DNA from: a virus | Strand: one strand, 5' to 3' | Length of the DNA: 43,402 nucleotides | IMG/VR virus record: IMGVR_UViG_3300022200_000101 | Coordinates: 1 to 43,402 of that record | Shown here: piece by piece, positions 30,629 through 38,333 of the stretch | Position numbering within the stretch: position 1 is the first letter of the stretch | Layout of the letters: each line of letters opens with the position of its first letter | Made by a program: the position numbers and the translations under genes | The notes under the pieces: generated by a model | What the model was told of the DNA's origin: nothing | What the model saw: only the letters and a program-made list of their open reading frames with translations | Databases searched by the model: none

Positions 30629-31151
30629 TTATCATATCCTGATAAATCCGAGTTGCTTCTTCTGCGCTCATTTCTGCAGATATCAGCTTAATGTTTAATT
30701 CGCTTCCAATCTTACCTGAGTGATTTAAATCTTGCTTATCAGCAAGCCCAAGCTCTCTTGATATTATGTTGGCATTAAGTAGGTCTGCAGCAGCTCCCGA
30801 GAACTTCTGTTCATATATGGTTTGCTTTATGTCTGCTATGACTTTAGAAAAATCTTCTACTTCTTCTTGACTAAAGCTTTTTAATGCTGACTCAAATTGA
30901 TTGAAATACACCGTATTAACACCAAGGAATAAGCATAAGCCACCAATGGTCATCGCACGCATCTTAGGTAATTCCATTGGCACTGGGGCGCCTTGGAATT
31001 GCGCAACTTTATATTCAGTTAGTGGATTATCTTCTACCCACTGAAAGTATTCACAGGCAGCATCCCATAGTTCACTTGCGCTTGAAAAGTTTTTATCTCG
31101 CCCGTGTGAGCTTCTAGCCCTCCAGAACTGATTGCCTTTAGGAGCAGCCAT
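30615..31151 (-). CDS. terS: Terminase small subunit
   Basis: A 178-residue protein with a MAAPKGNQFWRARSSHG start, typical for small terminase subunits of this kind, a helix-turn-helix-like MTIGGLCLFLGVNTVYFNQF (about 70-90) and a C-terminal helical part. The start at 31151 (GAGGAG, eight-base gap) is preferred to 31175. It recognises the packaging site and activates the large subunit. Confidence 0.85.
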   Translation of the reverse strand: MAAPKGNQFWRARSSHGRDKNFSSASELWDAACEYFQWVEDNPLTEYKVAQFQGAPVPMELPKMRAMTIGGLCLFLGVNTVYFNQFESALKSFSQEEVEDFSKVIADIKQTIYEQKFSGAAADLLNANIISRELGLADKQDLNHSGKIGSELNIKLISAEMSAEEATRIYQDMINGKD

Positions 31152-31153
31152 AA

Positions 31154-31402
31154 TCAAATCTCCTCTATCATCCAATAAATACCAACAACATCAATTTTAC
31201 ACCCTTTACCATGCTCTACTATATCATAACCGCGGCGTGGTATGTTGAGTCGGTGAGTAAGTTTAAATTCGTTAGCGAGTGATTCAAACGCCTTCACAGC
31301 ATCAATCGTACTCACTGATGAATAATGCATCTGCCCAAATCCGTAGCGTGGCTGCATCATTCTAGCAGCTAAGCGTGTTATCTTATCGTCCTTATTGCGC
31401 AT
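31154..31402 (-). CDS. Hypothetical protein, 82 residues
   Basis: A basic protein with a MRNKDDKITRLAARMMQPRY start and a central HTH-like helix pair. It lies directly upstream of the small terminase gene and carries its ribosome site in its end, so the two are coupled. Packaging accessory is possible by position. No family recognised. Confidence 0.55.
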   Translation of the reverse strand: MRNKDDKITRLAARMMQPRYGFGQMHYSSVSTIDAVKAFESLANEFKLTHRLNIPRRGYDIVEHGKGCKIDVVGIYWMIEEI

Positions 31403-31482
31403 AGTCTCATTACCTGCTATTGTTTCGTTGAGATTAACCCATTATTAATGATTTGTATAGTTTCCTTGGTTGACACCTTTTA

Positions 31483-31507
31483 GCCCTCGTTTGAGGGCAT
31501 TTTTTTG
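31483..31507 (+). terminator. Plus-oriented terminator within minus gene block
   Basis: A perfect 6-bp stem (GCCCTC / GAGGGC, loop GTTT) followed by ATTTTTTTG on the plus strand. All nearby genes are on the minus strand, and the minus side has no T run. It would stop antisense transcription from the left. Confidence 0.75.
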
Positions 31508-31508
31508 T

Positions 31509-31715
31509 CTATGAAAAAATCTTAGTAAAGGCCCATACTGAAACTAATCCAACAACAAATATTGCTGCCATCACAATTAAAATCAGCCAACCAAGTAAGA
31601 AATCCTCTTTGTATGTTGAAAATCTACCACTAAAACCACTGCCAACCATTGGTATAGCGACAAATGAAACAACAATAAATACCACAATATAAGCAACAAT
31701 AATTTCGTAATCCAT
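31509..31715 (-). CDS. Small membrane protein, two helices
   Basis: A 68-residue protein starting at 31715, where its ATG overlaps the upstream stop (TGATG). Membrane helices at about residues 6-25 and 40-62, with a polar loop between (SGFSGRFSTYKED). The function is unknown; a minor holin or exclusion protein is possible. Confidence 0.6.
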   Translation of the reverse strand: MDYEIIVAYIVVFIVVSFVAIPMVGSGFSGRFSTYKEDFLLGWLILIVMAAIFVVGLVSVWAFTKIFS

Positions 31716-31903
31716 CACACACACCCCGCAATCGCATCAGTAACAATATCAGAACAAGACTCGGCGCGTCGATCGAATCCTGCTACAACATGGACGCTTG
31801 CCTTTGCCTTTGATCTAGAGCATTGGTCGCCATACATAAGTGCAGCAACAACATCAACATCAGGTCGCTTTATATCTTCTCTTGTTAGTTTGTAGATTTC
31901 CAT
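31715..31903 (-). CDS. Hypothetical protein, 62 residues
   Basis: A short protein with three Cys, two in a Cys-Ser-Asp / Gly-Cys-Val end region. It starts three bases after the preceding gene's stop with a GGAGTGG site. No family recognised; it belongs to the chain of small minus-strand genes. Confidence 0.5.
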   Translation of the reverse strand: MEIYKLTREDIKRPDVDVVAALMYGDQCSRSKAKASVHVVAGFDRRAESCSDIVTDAIAGCV

Positions 31904-31906
31904 TTA

Positions 31907-32155
31907 TCACCACTCCTTTATCAAATCTTCAATAACGGATTTCGCTTTAGCTGATGAAAACCCATTAAGCCTAACAAGCTCACCATAACTAAGCTCAAAT
32001 GTAGTCATCTTATCGCCGCAACTTAAGCACTTCTTTCTTCGCCAAACAAGGAAAGATACATCTTTAAGGTTTTCAGGTATTAGTGTTCTACCAGTAGTTT
32101 CAGCGCTTCTGCTGTCAGTGGTTTTTATCTTTCCTCCGCATATTGTGCATGACAT
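31907..32155 (-). CDS. NrdR-like zinc-ribbon protein
   Basis: An 82-residue protein with MSCTICGGKIKTTDSRSAET, an Arg-Arg-Lys-Lys-Cys and then Cys-Leu-Ser-Cys-Gly with MTTFEL. The CxxC-...-T-DSR-...-CxxC-...-TTFE pattern is that of the NrdR zinc ribbon, the repressor of ribonucleotide reductase genes, whose ATP-cone is missing here (NrdR is about 150 residues). An added segment of about 12 residues lies between the Cys pairs. It could bind NrdR boxes to alter nucleotide supply, or be an unrelated DNA-binding use of the fold. Confidence 0.7.
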   Translation of the reverse strand: MSCTICGGKIKTTDSRSAETTGRTLIPENLKDVSFLVWRRKKCLSCGDKMTTFELSYGELVRLNGFSSAKAKSVIEDLIKEW

Positions 32156-32165
32156 ATCAATCTCC

Positions 32166-32435
32166 TCAACTCAAAACGGTATAGGTAAAAATACCTGGTT
32201 CAACTTCATTTATCAAAACAACATTCGGGCGACGGTCTTTTAGCATGTAAGCAAGCGTGGTTCGCGTCATGCCGAGTATTCGTGCTGCCATCGACTGATT
32301 GCCCCTGCAATGTGTTACAACGTCGTCTATGGTCGATACAACGATTGTAGACTCACGCAATCCAGCCAGTTGTGAACGCTCTACGGGTTCTTTGTAGATA
32401 AAACGGTTAAAGCTTCTTAGTCGCGATAGATTCAT
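32166..32435 (-). CDS. NinH-like Fis-type HTH protein
   Basis: An 89-residue protein whose centre (VVTHCRGNQSMAARILGMTRTTLAYMLKDRRP) is a Fis-type helix-turn-helix, in an arrangement like lambda NinH (GNQ-x-x-AR-x-L, then T-x-x-x-x-L). NinH-type proteins are found in the late-early part of lambdoid genomes and are thought to bind DNA. Its ATG overlaps the stop of the upstream gene (ATGA). Confidence 0.7.
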   Translation of the reverse strand: MNLSRLRSFNRFIYKEPVERSQLAGLRESTIVVSTIDDVVTHCRGNQSMAARILGMTRTTLAYMLKDRRPNVVLINEVEPGIFTYTVLS

Positions 32436-32590
32436 GGTTTAATCTCGCAAAATAGGTTTGTGTAAACAATATAATCAATAGGGTAAGTGTTGCTGCAGCT
32501 ATTTGTGCCACTCTTTATCATCGAAGCCATAAAGCTAATTGCAACCCAAGCAAAAATAGCTAAACAAACATTCTCTTTTAAGTTTTTCAT
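32432..32590 (-). CDS. Small membrane protein, 52 residues
   Basis: MKNLKENVCLAIFAWVAISF opens one membrane helix (about residues 7-25). The short outer part has three Cys. A strong GGAGG site lies before the ATG. Overlaps both neighbours by four bases. Function unknown. Confidence 0.6.
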   Translation of the reverse strand: MKNLKENVCLAIFAWVAISFMASMIKSGTNSCSNTYPIDYIVYTNLFCEIKP

Positions 32591-32742
32591 ACTTCCTCCA
32601 GCATTTGTTTAATTGTGGCAAAGTCAGCATTTGAGACCTTGATGAATATGCGCTTACATTTGCGATTAGTGACAAATGATAAGCCTAGCTCATTGATCAG
32701 CTTTCTGGTTTTCTCGTTGTCGTTAAGGCCGCGTCTAATCAT
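32587..32742 (-). CDS. Small basic protein, 51 residues
   Basis: MIRRGLNDNEKTRKLINELG begins the protein, followed by SFVTNRKCKRIFIKVS and an ATIKQMLEEV helix. Basic, with alternating beta/helix pattern, possibly RNA- or DNA-binding. Overlaps both neighbours by four bases (ATGA type), so it is translated as part of a coupled chain. Confidence 0.55.
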   Translation of the reverse strand: MIRRGLNDNEKTRKLINELGLSFVTNRKCKRIFIKVSNADFATIKQMLEEV

Positions 32743-32882
32743 AACGCACCCCCAACAATAGCGCTTATTTGATCCCGCAAGTCTAGGATTTCAAATGCAC
32801 ACATTAGTGATAGTGCGGCGAAAAATATGGTTAGTGATTTAAACACGAGCAAATCGGCTTTAAGTTGTTTTTTAGTTTTCAT
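32739..32882 (-). CDS. Small membrane protein, 47 residues
   Basis: Start at 32882 (MKTKKQLKADLLVFK) lies inside the end of the upstream gene, with GGAG nine bases away. A start at 32945 would be deep in that gene. One membrane helix at about residues 16-33 follows a basic N-terminus, so the C-terminus probably lies outside. Function unknown. Confidence 0.55.
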   Translation of the reverse strand: MKTKKQLKADLLVFKSLTIFFAALSLMCAFEILDLRDQISAIVGGAL

Positions 32883-33156
32883 TGGTTTGATCTCCATTAA
32901 TAAGTTTATACCCAGCGCTAAATTCGTTGCCATTTCCGCCAACAATAGGGTCTATAATTTCATAATTTTCAAGATTTATATCATCGAATCGACAACTAAC
33001 TACATTCTTAACCACCATTACCGACTTTGGGTTGTAAATAACAGGCTTACCATCCAACACACCAAACACGTAGCCATTATCACGCTTCTGTTTGGCTAAC
33101 TGTGGGCTAATGTTATTTTGTCGCGCAAACTCGCTTAGGTTTCGTATTGATTTCAT
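32872..33156 (-). CDS. Hypothetical protein, 94 residues
   Basis: Start at 33156 (MKSIRNLSEFARQNN) has AAGGA six bases upstream. The N-terminal RNLSEFARQNNISPQLAKQKRD could be a DNA-binding helix pair, as in excisionase-like or MerR-like small proteins, followed by a beta part (YVFGVLDGKPVIYN). A regulator is possible. No family named. Confidence 0.55.
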   Translation of the reverse strand: MKSIRNLSEFARQNNISPQLAKQKRDNGYVFGVLDGKPVIYNPKSVMVVKNVVSCRFDDINLENYEIIDPIVGGNGNEFSAGYKLINGDQTNEN

Positions 33157-33169
33157 TTTGTGTCCTTGG

Positions 33170-33463
33170 TTATTTAATATATTTGGACTTAGCCCATTTA
33201 AAAACATTTATTGCTATGGGTTTCTTATATTCTGAATCGGGCTTCCATGAAATGCCGCATTCGCTATCTTCGTCGTATATGGTGTTAACTTCCGCGTCAA
33301 AAATCCCAACCAAGAAAGGCCACGCGTCTTCACTATCCCATTCAGAGTCATAACCGCCACATTCAAAAAACACATAAAATATCCCGTCATCTGAATCGCA
33401 TTTGTTCAGCCCAATGATTAATGCCGATTTTCTGCATAGCTTTTTATACTGCCTAGGCTTCAT
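33170..33463 (-). CDS. Hypothetical protein, 97 residues
   Basis: Start at 33463 (MKPRQYKKLCRKSALII) has GGAG nine bases upstream; ATG at 33532 would add 23 residues without a good site. Acidic middle (ECGGYDSEWDSEDAW) and a C-terminal basic end. The basic N-terminus and WPFLVG block recur in small phage proteins, from memory. Function unknown. Confidence 0.5.
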   Translation of the reverse strand: MKPRQYKKLCRKSALIIGLNKCDSDDGIFYVFFECGGYDSEWDSEDAWPFLVGIFDAEVNTIYDEDSECGISWKPDSEYKKPIAINVFKWAKSKYIK

Positions 33464-33753
33464 TTGGTAAATCTCCGTTTGCTTTCGATGGATTAAGAAT
33501 ACAACACCTAATTTAATAATACAACTATTCATTTTAATTAGTCGTAAAATAATACACTTTAGGGAAAATATATCATACTTTGGATTTTATTTTCCCTAAT
33601 TTAACTACATGATTATTAACAGGAAACAAGGTTATCAGGGAAAGTGAGGGAAAATTAAAAAGTGTTGTTACTTTATATAAATCAATTGTTTACGCTCTAT
33701 AAGGGGTATAATTGGGTTGTTTTCCACTATTATTCATATTTACTTAAAATTTA

Positions 33754-33787
33754 TCAAAAAAAAGAGCCAAGTCCTTAGACCTAGCCC
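33754..33787 (-). terminator. Strong terminator in non-coding gap
   Basis: Minus-strand ten-pair stem with G-U pairs (33778-33787 with 33764-33773), loop TAAG, then eight T residues. The nearest minus gene upstream already has a terminator at 34197-34220, so this one implies an RNA made from the gap itself, such as an origin primer or a small RNA. Confidence 0.8.
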
Positions 33788-34054
33788 TTATTTATAAATA
33801 GTTTTAGCTACCATATAGCTATATATAGTATTAGTAATTGTATATTACTATTTCTACTTAATAAAGATAGGGGTATTTTCTGATTTCATTTTTGGCCAGA
33901 TTTTTATTTAGGTATTAATAGTTACTTTTATTAAAAACCTGTCCAAACGTCCAAAATGTCACTATTCCTTTTTAAAATCATTAACTTAAGTTCGGGAAAA
34001 AGTTTCCCTGAGCCACCCCAATTTCCCTAACTTTCCCCTGATATCCTCTGTTAT

Positions 34055-34076
34055 CGATTAAGAAACCGATTAAGAA
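34055..34076. repeat. Two direct repeats CGATTAAGAA
   Basis: CGATTAAGAA at 34055-34064 and 34067-34076, 12-base period (about one helix turn), followed by a related AGATTATTGAT. The arrangement suits iterons bound by an initiator. Confidence 0.5.
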
Positions 34077-34196
34077 TAGATTATTGATAAAAAAATTAGA
34101 TTAATAACTTTTTAGTATATGAACTGTGATTTTTGTTATATGTATAGATTATTGTGTTTTGTGTGCATGATTTGTTAACGTGTCTATTTGCAGATG

Positions 34197-34220
34197 TAAA
34201 AAATCCAGCGGTTAGGCTGG
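34197..34220 (-). terminator. Terminator of gene at 34260
   Basis: Minus-strand stem CCAGC / GCTGG with a six-base loop and ATTTTTTAC following. Confidence 0.75.
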
Positions 34221-34259
34221 CTTGTTGGATGTACGATTAGGCTTATTTCAAAGCTCATT

Positions 34260-34490
34260 CTATCTAGTAAATCTGTATCCTGAGTGACTCCAGTGTGGCG
34301 CACCTTTCTCTTTAGTTATAAAAGATACTAATTTACCTTCAGAGTTTAAGATTGTGGATGTGCTTCCCTCATGCATATCATCTAAGTAGTCTTTAATTAC
34401 AACGCACTCACAAGATGCTAAGCCTTGGCTTTTTATTGTAAATGGCACGTTTTTATTTAGCGTTACAGTGTAGTCATAAGAGGTATTCAT
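34260..34490 (-). CDS. Hypothetical protein, 76 residues
   Basis: A single-gene unit with terminators on both sides (34593-34620 before, 34197-34220 after). Beta-type sequence (YDYTVTLNKNVPFTIKSQ) with Cys-Glu-Cys and an ending GAPHWSHSGYRFTR. No family recognised. The isolated position suggests a separately regulated gene. Confidence 0.6.
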   Translation of the reverse strand: MNTSYDYTVTLNKNVPFTIKSQGLASCECVVIKDYLDDMHEGSTSTILNSEGKLVSFITKEKGAPHWSHSGYRFTR

Positions 34491-34592
34491 AATATATCCC
34501 GTTTAATGTTTGTTTGTATGTTTCGTTTCGATAAAGGAATATTACAACTATCAGTTTAAATTAACAAGCTTTATTTGTAATTATTTTTTAGG

Positions 34593-34620
34593 CAATAAAA
34601 AGCCAGAACTTAATCTGGCT
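34593..34620 (-). terminator. Terminator of DUF3987 unit
   Basis: Minus-strand 7-bp stem (AGCCAGA / TCTGGCT) with loop TTAAGT and TTTTTATTG following. Confidence 0.9.
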
Positions 34621-34641
34621 TGATGATATTTCATTATAGGC

Positions 34642-36231
34642 TTACTCTCCATCCAAGACATTAGGATTTATCAACCACTCACCACGACACAACATAACAA
34701 CATTAGCATCAACTAACGCTGGTAATATCACTTCACGCAAATAACCAGTTAGTCCACCAGTGGAGGCAAATTCCTTTTTGCTCTTGAGGTTTTGCTGTAA
34801 CTGCTGGACGGTAATCTTTGGTGTTTTGCGATCCTTCACATCCTTCTGGAAGCGATTTTTAAGCTGCTTAATCACAATATTAAGCTTAGGAGTTAAACCT
34901 GCACAACCTGAATCTTCGGCCGCTTTTAAATAGGTTCTGCTTAGCTCATCGAATATTTCAATAGCCCGGCATGTAGTTTTATAGCCAATAACTTTACGAC
35001 GCTTGCCATTTTTAGACCATTCTTGAGCGCCCCACATGATGCTAGCAATTTTCTGAACCTGCTCACCAGCTTTACCCATTGTTCCACGTATCATGGAATC
35101 GTTATACAAACCGTTGTCTGCCATCTTGGATTCTATATGATTACGATAATCATTAATAGCACTATGCGCTTGCTCATTGAATGTAAATGTAACACCTTGG
35201 TCATTAACTAGATTGTTAATTAAATCGATGTAATCGCCCTTTAGCGACTTATCAACTGGAACATATTCGTGATGATTACGCTCACCAAGCATATGTGGCT
35301 CTTTAATTAATAGGAAACGCTCACTAATCCCTCGGCCTTGTTTCCCGGCTTCTAGAATTGCATCCACTGTATCTGGTTGCGCCAATACTGCACATGTGCC
35401 TTTTACATTACCGCGAAAACCGTCACGTCCTGAACGTTGGACAGAAACCCATTCTCCCGCCCACATTGCCAAAAATAAACCGTTGTTGGCTTTCTTGCTG
35501 CTGTCACCGTAAACAGAGCCTAGCATGACGTTAATAGCTTCAGCCTCTGCCGAAATTATATTGCCCCAACCGCCTTGCTTTGAGATCAGCTTTTCTAATC
35601 CTTCAGGGGTTGCATCGTTCACATCTGTTACATAATCAGGTAACGCTTCAACTTTTTGTGCGGCCTTGATTAAATCCCCTTCGATATATTCAGCTTGTGG
35701 CCCAGTAGCGTTTTTTAATTCTTTGCGCAATTCCTGAATTTGACTATCATATTTTTTGCGCTCGGTGGCATTTGATTTATTTATTGACTCGTATGCAATT
35801 CGAATGGGAAGCATAAAAGCATTGTTTACGCCTGATTTTCCTGTTGATGGAGGCTGACCAGATACACAAAATAAGTTTACCGGGCGTTGTTCGTCACTTC
35901 CTTGATATGGAATATAACTAAACTGGCGACTCATAGCAGCAGATAGACAGCCTAACCCATGAAGAAAGCAAGTATTTGGCGGGAACTTTACTGAACGCCT
36001 AACGCTATCAGAATAAAGCTCTAATATGTTCAACTTCCAAGTAACTTGCTTGGGAGTAACAATATCAACATGAAACGCTGATGCAGCTTGGTCGATTATC
36101 TGCGGCCACATGTCAGGATCAATCAGCATACCAATCTGCTGTGGATAATATTCAGCAATCATTTGTGCTGCAGATATTCCGTTAGCTTTATGGTTAGACG
36201 CCCAATCCGTGAGAATTTGATTTTTATCCAT
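34642..36231 (-). CDS. DUF3987-like replication ATPase
   Basis: A 529-residue protein with a Walker A block Gly-Gln-Pro-Pro-Ser-Thr-Gly-Lys-Ser-Gly (125-134) and later blocks typical of DUF3987 proteins: NIISAEAEAINVMLGS, then CAVLAQPDTVDAIL and GRGISERFLL. Such proteins are P-loop ATPases or helicases associated with phage and plasmid primases. ATG at 36231 is preferred to an upstream TTG. The primase with Zn-ribbon and Toprim lies opposite at 36920, so the two probably cooperate in replication start. Confidence 0.75.
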   Translation of the reverse strand: MDKNQILTDWASNHKANGISAAQMIAEYYPQQIGMLIDPDMWPQIIDQAASAFHVDIVTPKQVTWKLNILELYSDSVRRSVKFPPNTCFLHGLGCLSAAMSRQFSYIPYQGSDEQRPVNLFCVSGQPPSTGKSGVNNAFMLPIRIAYESINKSNATERKKYDSQIQELRKELKNATGPQAEYIEGDLIKAAQKVEALPDYVTDVNDATPEGLEKLISKQGGWGNIISAEAEAINVMLGSVYGDSSKKANNGLFLAMWAGEWVSVQRSGRDGFRGNVKGTCAVLAQPDTVDAILEAGKQGRGISERFLLIKEPHMLGERNHHEYVPVDKSLKGDYIDLINNLVNDQGVTFTFNEQAHSAINDYRNHIESKMADNGLYNDSMIRGTMGKAGEQVQKIASIMWGAQEWSKNGKRRKVIGYKTTCRAIEIFDELSRTYLKAAEDSGCAGLTPKLNIVIKQLKNRFQKDVKDRKTPKITVQQLQQNLKSKKEFASTGGLTGYLREVILPALVDANVVMLCRGEWLINPNVLDGE

Positions 36232-36233
36232 GA

Positions 36234-36479
36234 TCAAGCCTTAATTGTTAACGGAAACTCATTAACCCCAATCCGTTTGCATGTTGAGTATAGCGCGTCA
36301 AGTGTTTTGAACTTGCGTACATTGCCACGAGCAGCAATTAATAATTTAGGTGAAATATTTAACGCTGGGCAGCCAATAGATAATGTAATCGAATCATCAT
36401 CTAACAAGTTGGCTGATAGTAATATTGGCAGATTAAACTGCACTAGGTTCTTTACACCAGATTCATCTATTTGGTTCAT
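36234..36479 (-). CDS. Hypothetical protein, 81 residues
   Basis: A small protein between the NinX-like gene and the DUF3987 ATPase gene, overlapping the first by one base. Hydrophobic beta-like core (FNLPILLSANLLDDDSITLSI) and a basic helical end. No family recognised. Confidence 0.55.
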   Translation of the reverse strand: MNQIDESGVKNLVQFNLPILLSANLLDDDSITLSIGCPALNISPKLLIAARGNVRKFKTLDALYSTCKRIGVNEFPLTIKA

Positions 36480-36829
36480 TAGTCTGCATCCTTCATCATT
36501 AAAAATACGATCGCGGCTGCTCGGAGTGGGTTTTCACCTTGCTTAAAATTAATATACCAATCTGTACCATAATGGTTATAAATTGTTACTGTTCCAGTAT
36601 CACAAATACTAGGAATAGGAAGCTCAACTGACATATGATTCTCAACAATAATCGGCCACATATCAGCAGGGTTATTGCAGTAGTCTCGTTCATCTTGAGT
36701 TGACTCTAATCCTTTAAATCCACAATAAACAGATGCTGAATTTCCGCAGTCAATTATTACACTGTAATTTTTAGCAGATGCAACAGCCTTGTTAATCTCA
36801 AAATCACTCATTTCATCATATTTATTCAT
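36479..36829 (-). CDS. NinX / DUF2591-like protein
   Basis: A 116-residue protein with the family signature MSDFEINKAVA, CNNPADMWPIIVENHMSV and, at the end, NPLRAAAIVFLMMKDAD. NinX-like proteins are widespread in phages of gammaproteobacteria; their role is unknown. Start at 36829 is chosen because AAGGAG lies eight to nine bases upstream; an in-frame GTG at 36838 is less likely. First gene of the minus unit on the left of the element at 36862. Confidence 0.85.
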   Translation of the reverse strand: MNKYDEMSDFEINKAVASAKNYSVIIDCGNSASVYCGFKGLESTQDERDYCNNPADMWPIIVENHMSVELPIPSICDTGTVTIYNHYGTDWYINFKQGENPLRAAAIVFLMMKDAD

Positions 36830-36861
36830 CTTTACCACTCCTTACAATTCTATAATTTTGT

Positions 36862-36901
36862 TTGACGAATCGATACTAATGTAATATCGTTACCCCGTCA
36901 A
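36862..36901. promoter_or_regulatory. Recurring TTGAC-N30-GTCAA element (copy 4), divergent
   Basis: TTGACG at 36862-36867 with TATCGT after 17 bases (36885-36890) for the primase. On the minus strand, TTGACG (36901-36896) with TAGTAT after 17 bases for the NinX unit. 40 bases end to end, one shorter than the others, but with the same ACTAAT inside. Confidence 0.7.
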
Positions 36902-36919
36902 CAACAAGCGAGAATTATT

Positions 36920-37975
36920 ATGTACGACATAGAGAAAATCAAATCAATGGCAAGCGGAAGATGGCTAGATATTATCAATGCTTGCGGCATGGATATTCAT
37001 GGACAAGCTAACCGCCATCAGCCGTGCCCGATCTGTAATGACGGTGTAAAAAGATTTCGGTTCGATGATAAGTTTCGAGATGGAAATTGGATTTGTAATC
37101 ATTGCAATTCAGGAGATGGCATCGGCTTAATAGACCTATACCTAGGCGGCTTTAAACCTGCAATTGAATTTGTGGCGGGTTATCTTGATATATCAGAAGA
37201 AACCAACATTGACCAATCAGCTATTGATGCACGTAAAGCTGAAACTGCTGCTAAAAATAAATTACGAGCACAATATGAAGCAGACCAAAAATTAGCAGCA
37301 CAATCAATTGCTGCTAATGGTGCAAAGTTAATTATGCAGCATGCAATCCCACATAGCGGCCACGAGTATCTAGCCAAAAAACAGATTACAGGTAAAACTG
37401 CTTGGTATATGCCTAACAGCTTTATCATTCCAATCAGTGAAGGCCGAACGCTTGATATTATTGGATCACTAATTATACCCGCCATCAATGAGCGTAGAGA
37501 ATTGGTGAACGTTCAGATTATAAAGCCTGATGGATTTAAAATGTTTTTATTGGATGCACAAATTACTGGCGCATTTCATATGATTGGCTCAGTGCGCGCT
37601 GGTGACACGATATTGATTGGTGAGGGCTATGCGACTATGGAAACGATGCGAGCTGCCACATCGACGCCTTGCGTAGTAGGATTTAATTCTAACAACCTGC
37701 ATTCGGTTAGTTTGATTATCGATAATCTTTACCCAGCCAATAAAAAGCTAATCATTGCAGATAACGATTGGCACAACAACGACAAAAAATGCGGTAACGT
37801 TGGTTTGATTAAAGGTATGGTAGCAGCTAAGGCAATCAATAGCGATTTCATATCACCGCCAGCTATCGATGGCATTAGCGACTTCAACGACTATGATGTT
37901 AAATTTGGCCGTGTTGAATTACTTAATTTACTATTTAAACTTAAACTACTTGACAACGTACAAACTAATTATTAA
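36920..37975 (+). CDS. Primase with zinc ribbon and Toprim domain
   Basis: A 351-residue protein. The N-terminal zinc ribbon has Cys 36, Cys 39, Cys 59 and Cys 62 (CPIC ... CNHC), as in P4/T7-type primases. The C-terminal Toprim-like domain has LIGEGYATMET with Glu 235 and IIADND with Asp 281 and Asp 283, the metal-binding residues. It makes RNA primers. No helicase domain is present; the DUF3987 ATPase and the helicase at 38705 may supply this. It begins 18 bases after the divergent element. Confidence 0.85.
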   Translation: MYDIEKIKSMASGRWLDIINACGMDIHGQANRHQPCPICNDGVKRFRFDDKFRDGNWICNHCNSGDGIGLIDLYLGGFKPAIEFVAGYLDISEETNIDQSAIDARKAETAAKNKLRAQYEADQKLAAQSIAANGAKLIMQHAIPHSGHEYLAKKQITGKTAWYMPNSFIIPISEGRTLDIIGSLIIPAINERRELVNVQIIKPDGFKMFLLDAQITGAFHMIGSVRAGDTILIGEGYATMETMRAATSTPCVVGFNSNNLHSVSLIIDNLYPANKKLIIADNDWHNNDKKCGNVGLIKGMVAAKAINSDFISPPAIDGISDFNDYDVKFGRVELLNLLFKLKLLDNVQTNY

Positions 37976-37990
37976 TATTCGTATCGTCAA
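37950..37990. promoter_or_regulatory. Recurring TTGAC-N31-GTCAA element (copy 5)
   Basis: TTGACA at 37950-37955 lies in the last codons of the primase gene, with TAATAT after 17 bases (37973-37978). GTCAA ends at 37990, giving 41 bases. Contains ACTAAT in the same place as copies 2 and 4. It drives the gene at 38010. Confidence 0.75.
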
Positions 37991-38009
37991 TCATAAATAA
38001 GGATTTATC

Positions 38010-38330
38010 ATGAAAACAGCAGCAGAAATACTAGCGTGGTGCGTAGAAAATAATGACAAGAATGATTTTGCAATTATGGCAGACTTTGCTGGTCATGTTG
38101 ATATGCTTAGTATTTACATACATGTTGGCGGTTATAAAAAGTCTAATTCAATAAGATTAGGCCATGCTTTTTCGTATAACCAAGAAAGCCTTGATGCACT
38201 ATTTAACCGCATTGAAACGCTAAAATATTACAATGACCAGTCATCACAATGGGCTAATGAATTAGCAGAAAATAACAAGCAGCGTAAAATTGCAGATCTT
38301 AAATTACAGCTTAGTGAATTGGAGGGTTAG
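38010..38330 (+). CDS. Hypothetical protein, 106 residues
   Basis: First gene after element copy 5, AAGGAT site. A soluble protein with a central beta hairpin (MLSIYIHVGGYKKSNSIRLG) and a C-terminal coiled coil (ELAENNKQRKIADLKLQLSELEG). No family recognised. Being first in the recombination unit suggests early expression. Confidence 0.6.
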   Translation: MKTAAEILAWCVENNDKNDFAIMADFAGHVDMLSIYIHVGGYKKSNSIRLGHAFSYNQESLDALFNRIETLKYYNDQSSQWANELAENNKQRKIADLKLQLSELEG

Positions 38331-38333
38331 ATT

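Larger units (their letters stand above)
33533..34259. other. Non-coding AT-rich gap, candidate replication origin
   Basis: No gene is credible here. It contains eight AGGGAAA/TTTCCCT-type words (exact at 33561, 33591, 33637, 33647, 34003 and 34022; near-exact at 33993 and 34032). It also has two CGATTAAGAA direct repeats 12 bases apart (34055-34064, 34067-34076), AT-rich stretches and two minus-strand terminators at its ends. It lies beside the primase/ATPase genes, so an origin is plausible. Confidence 0.5.
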
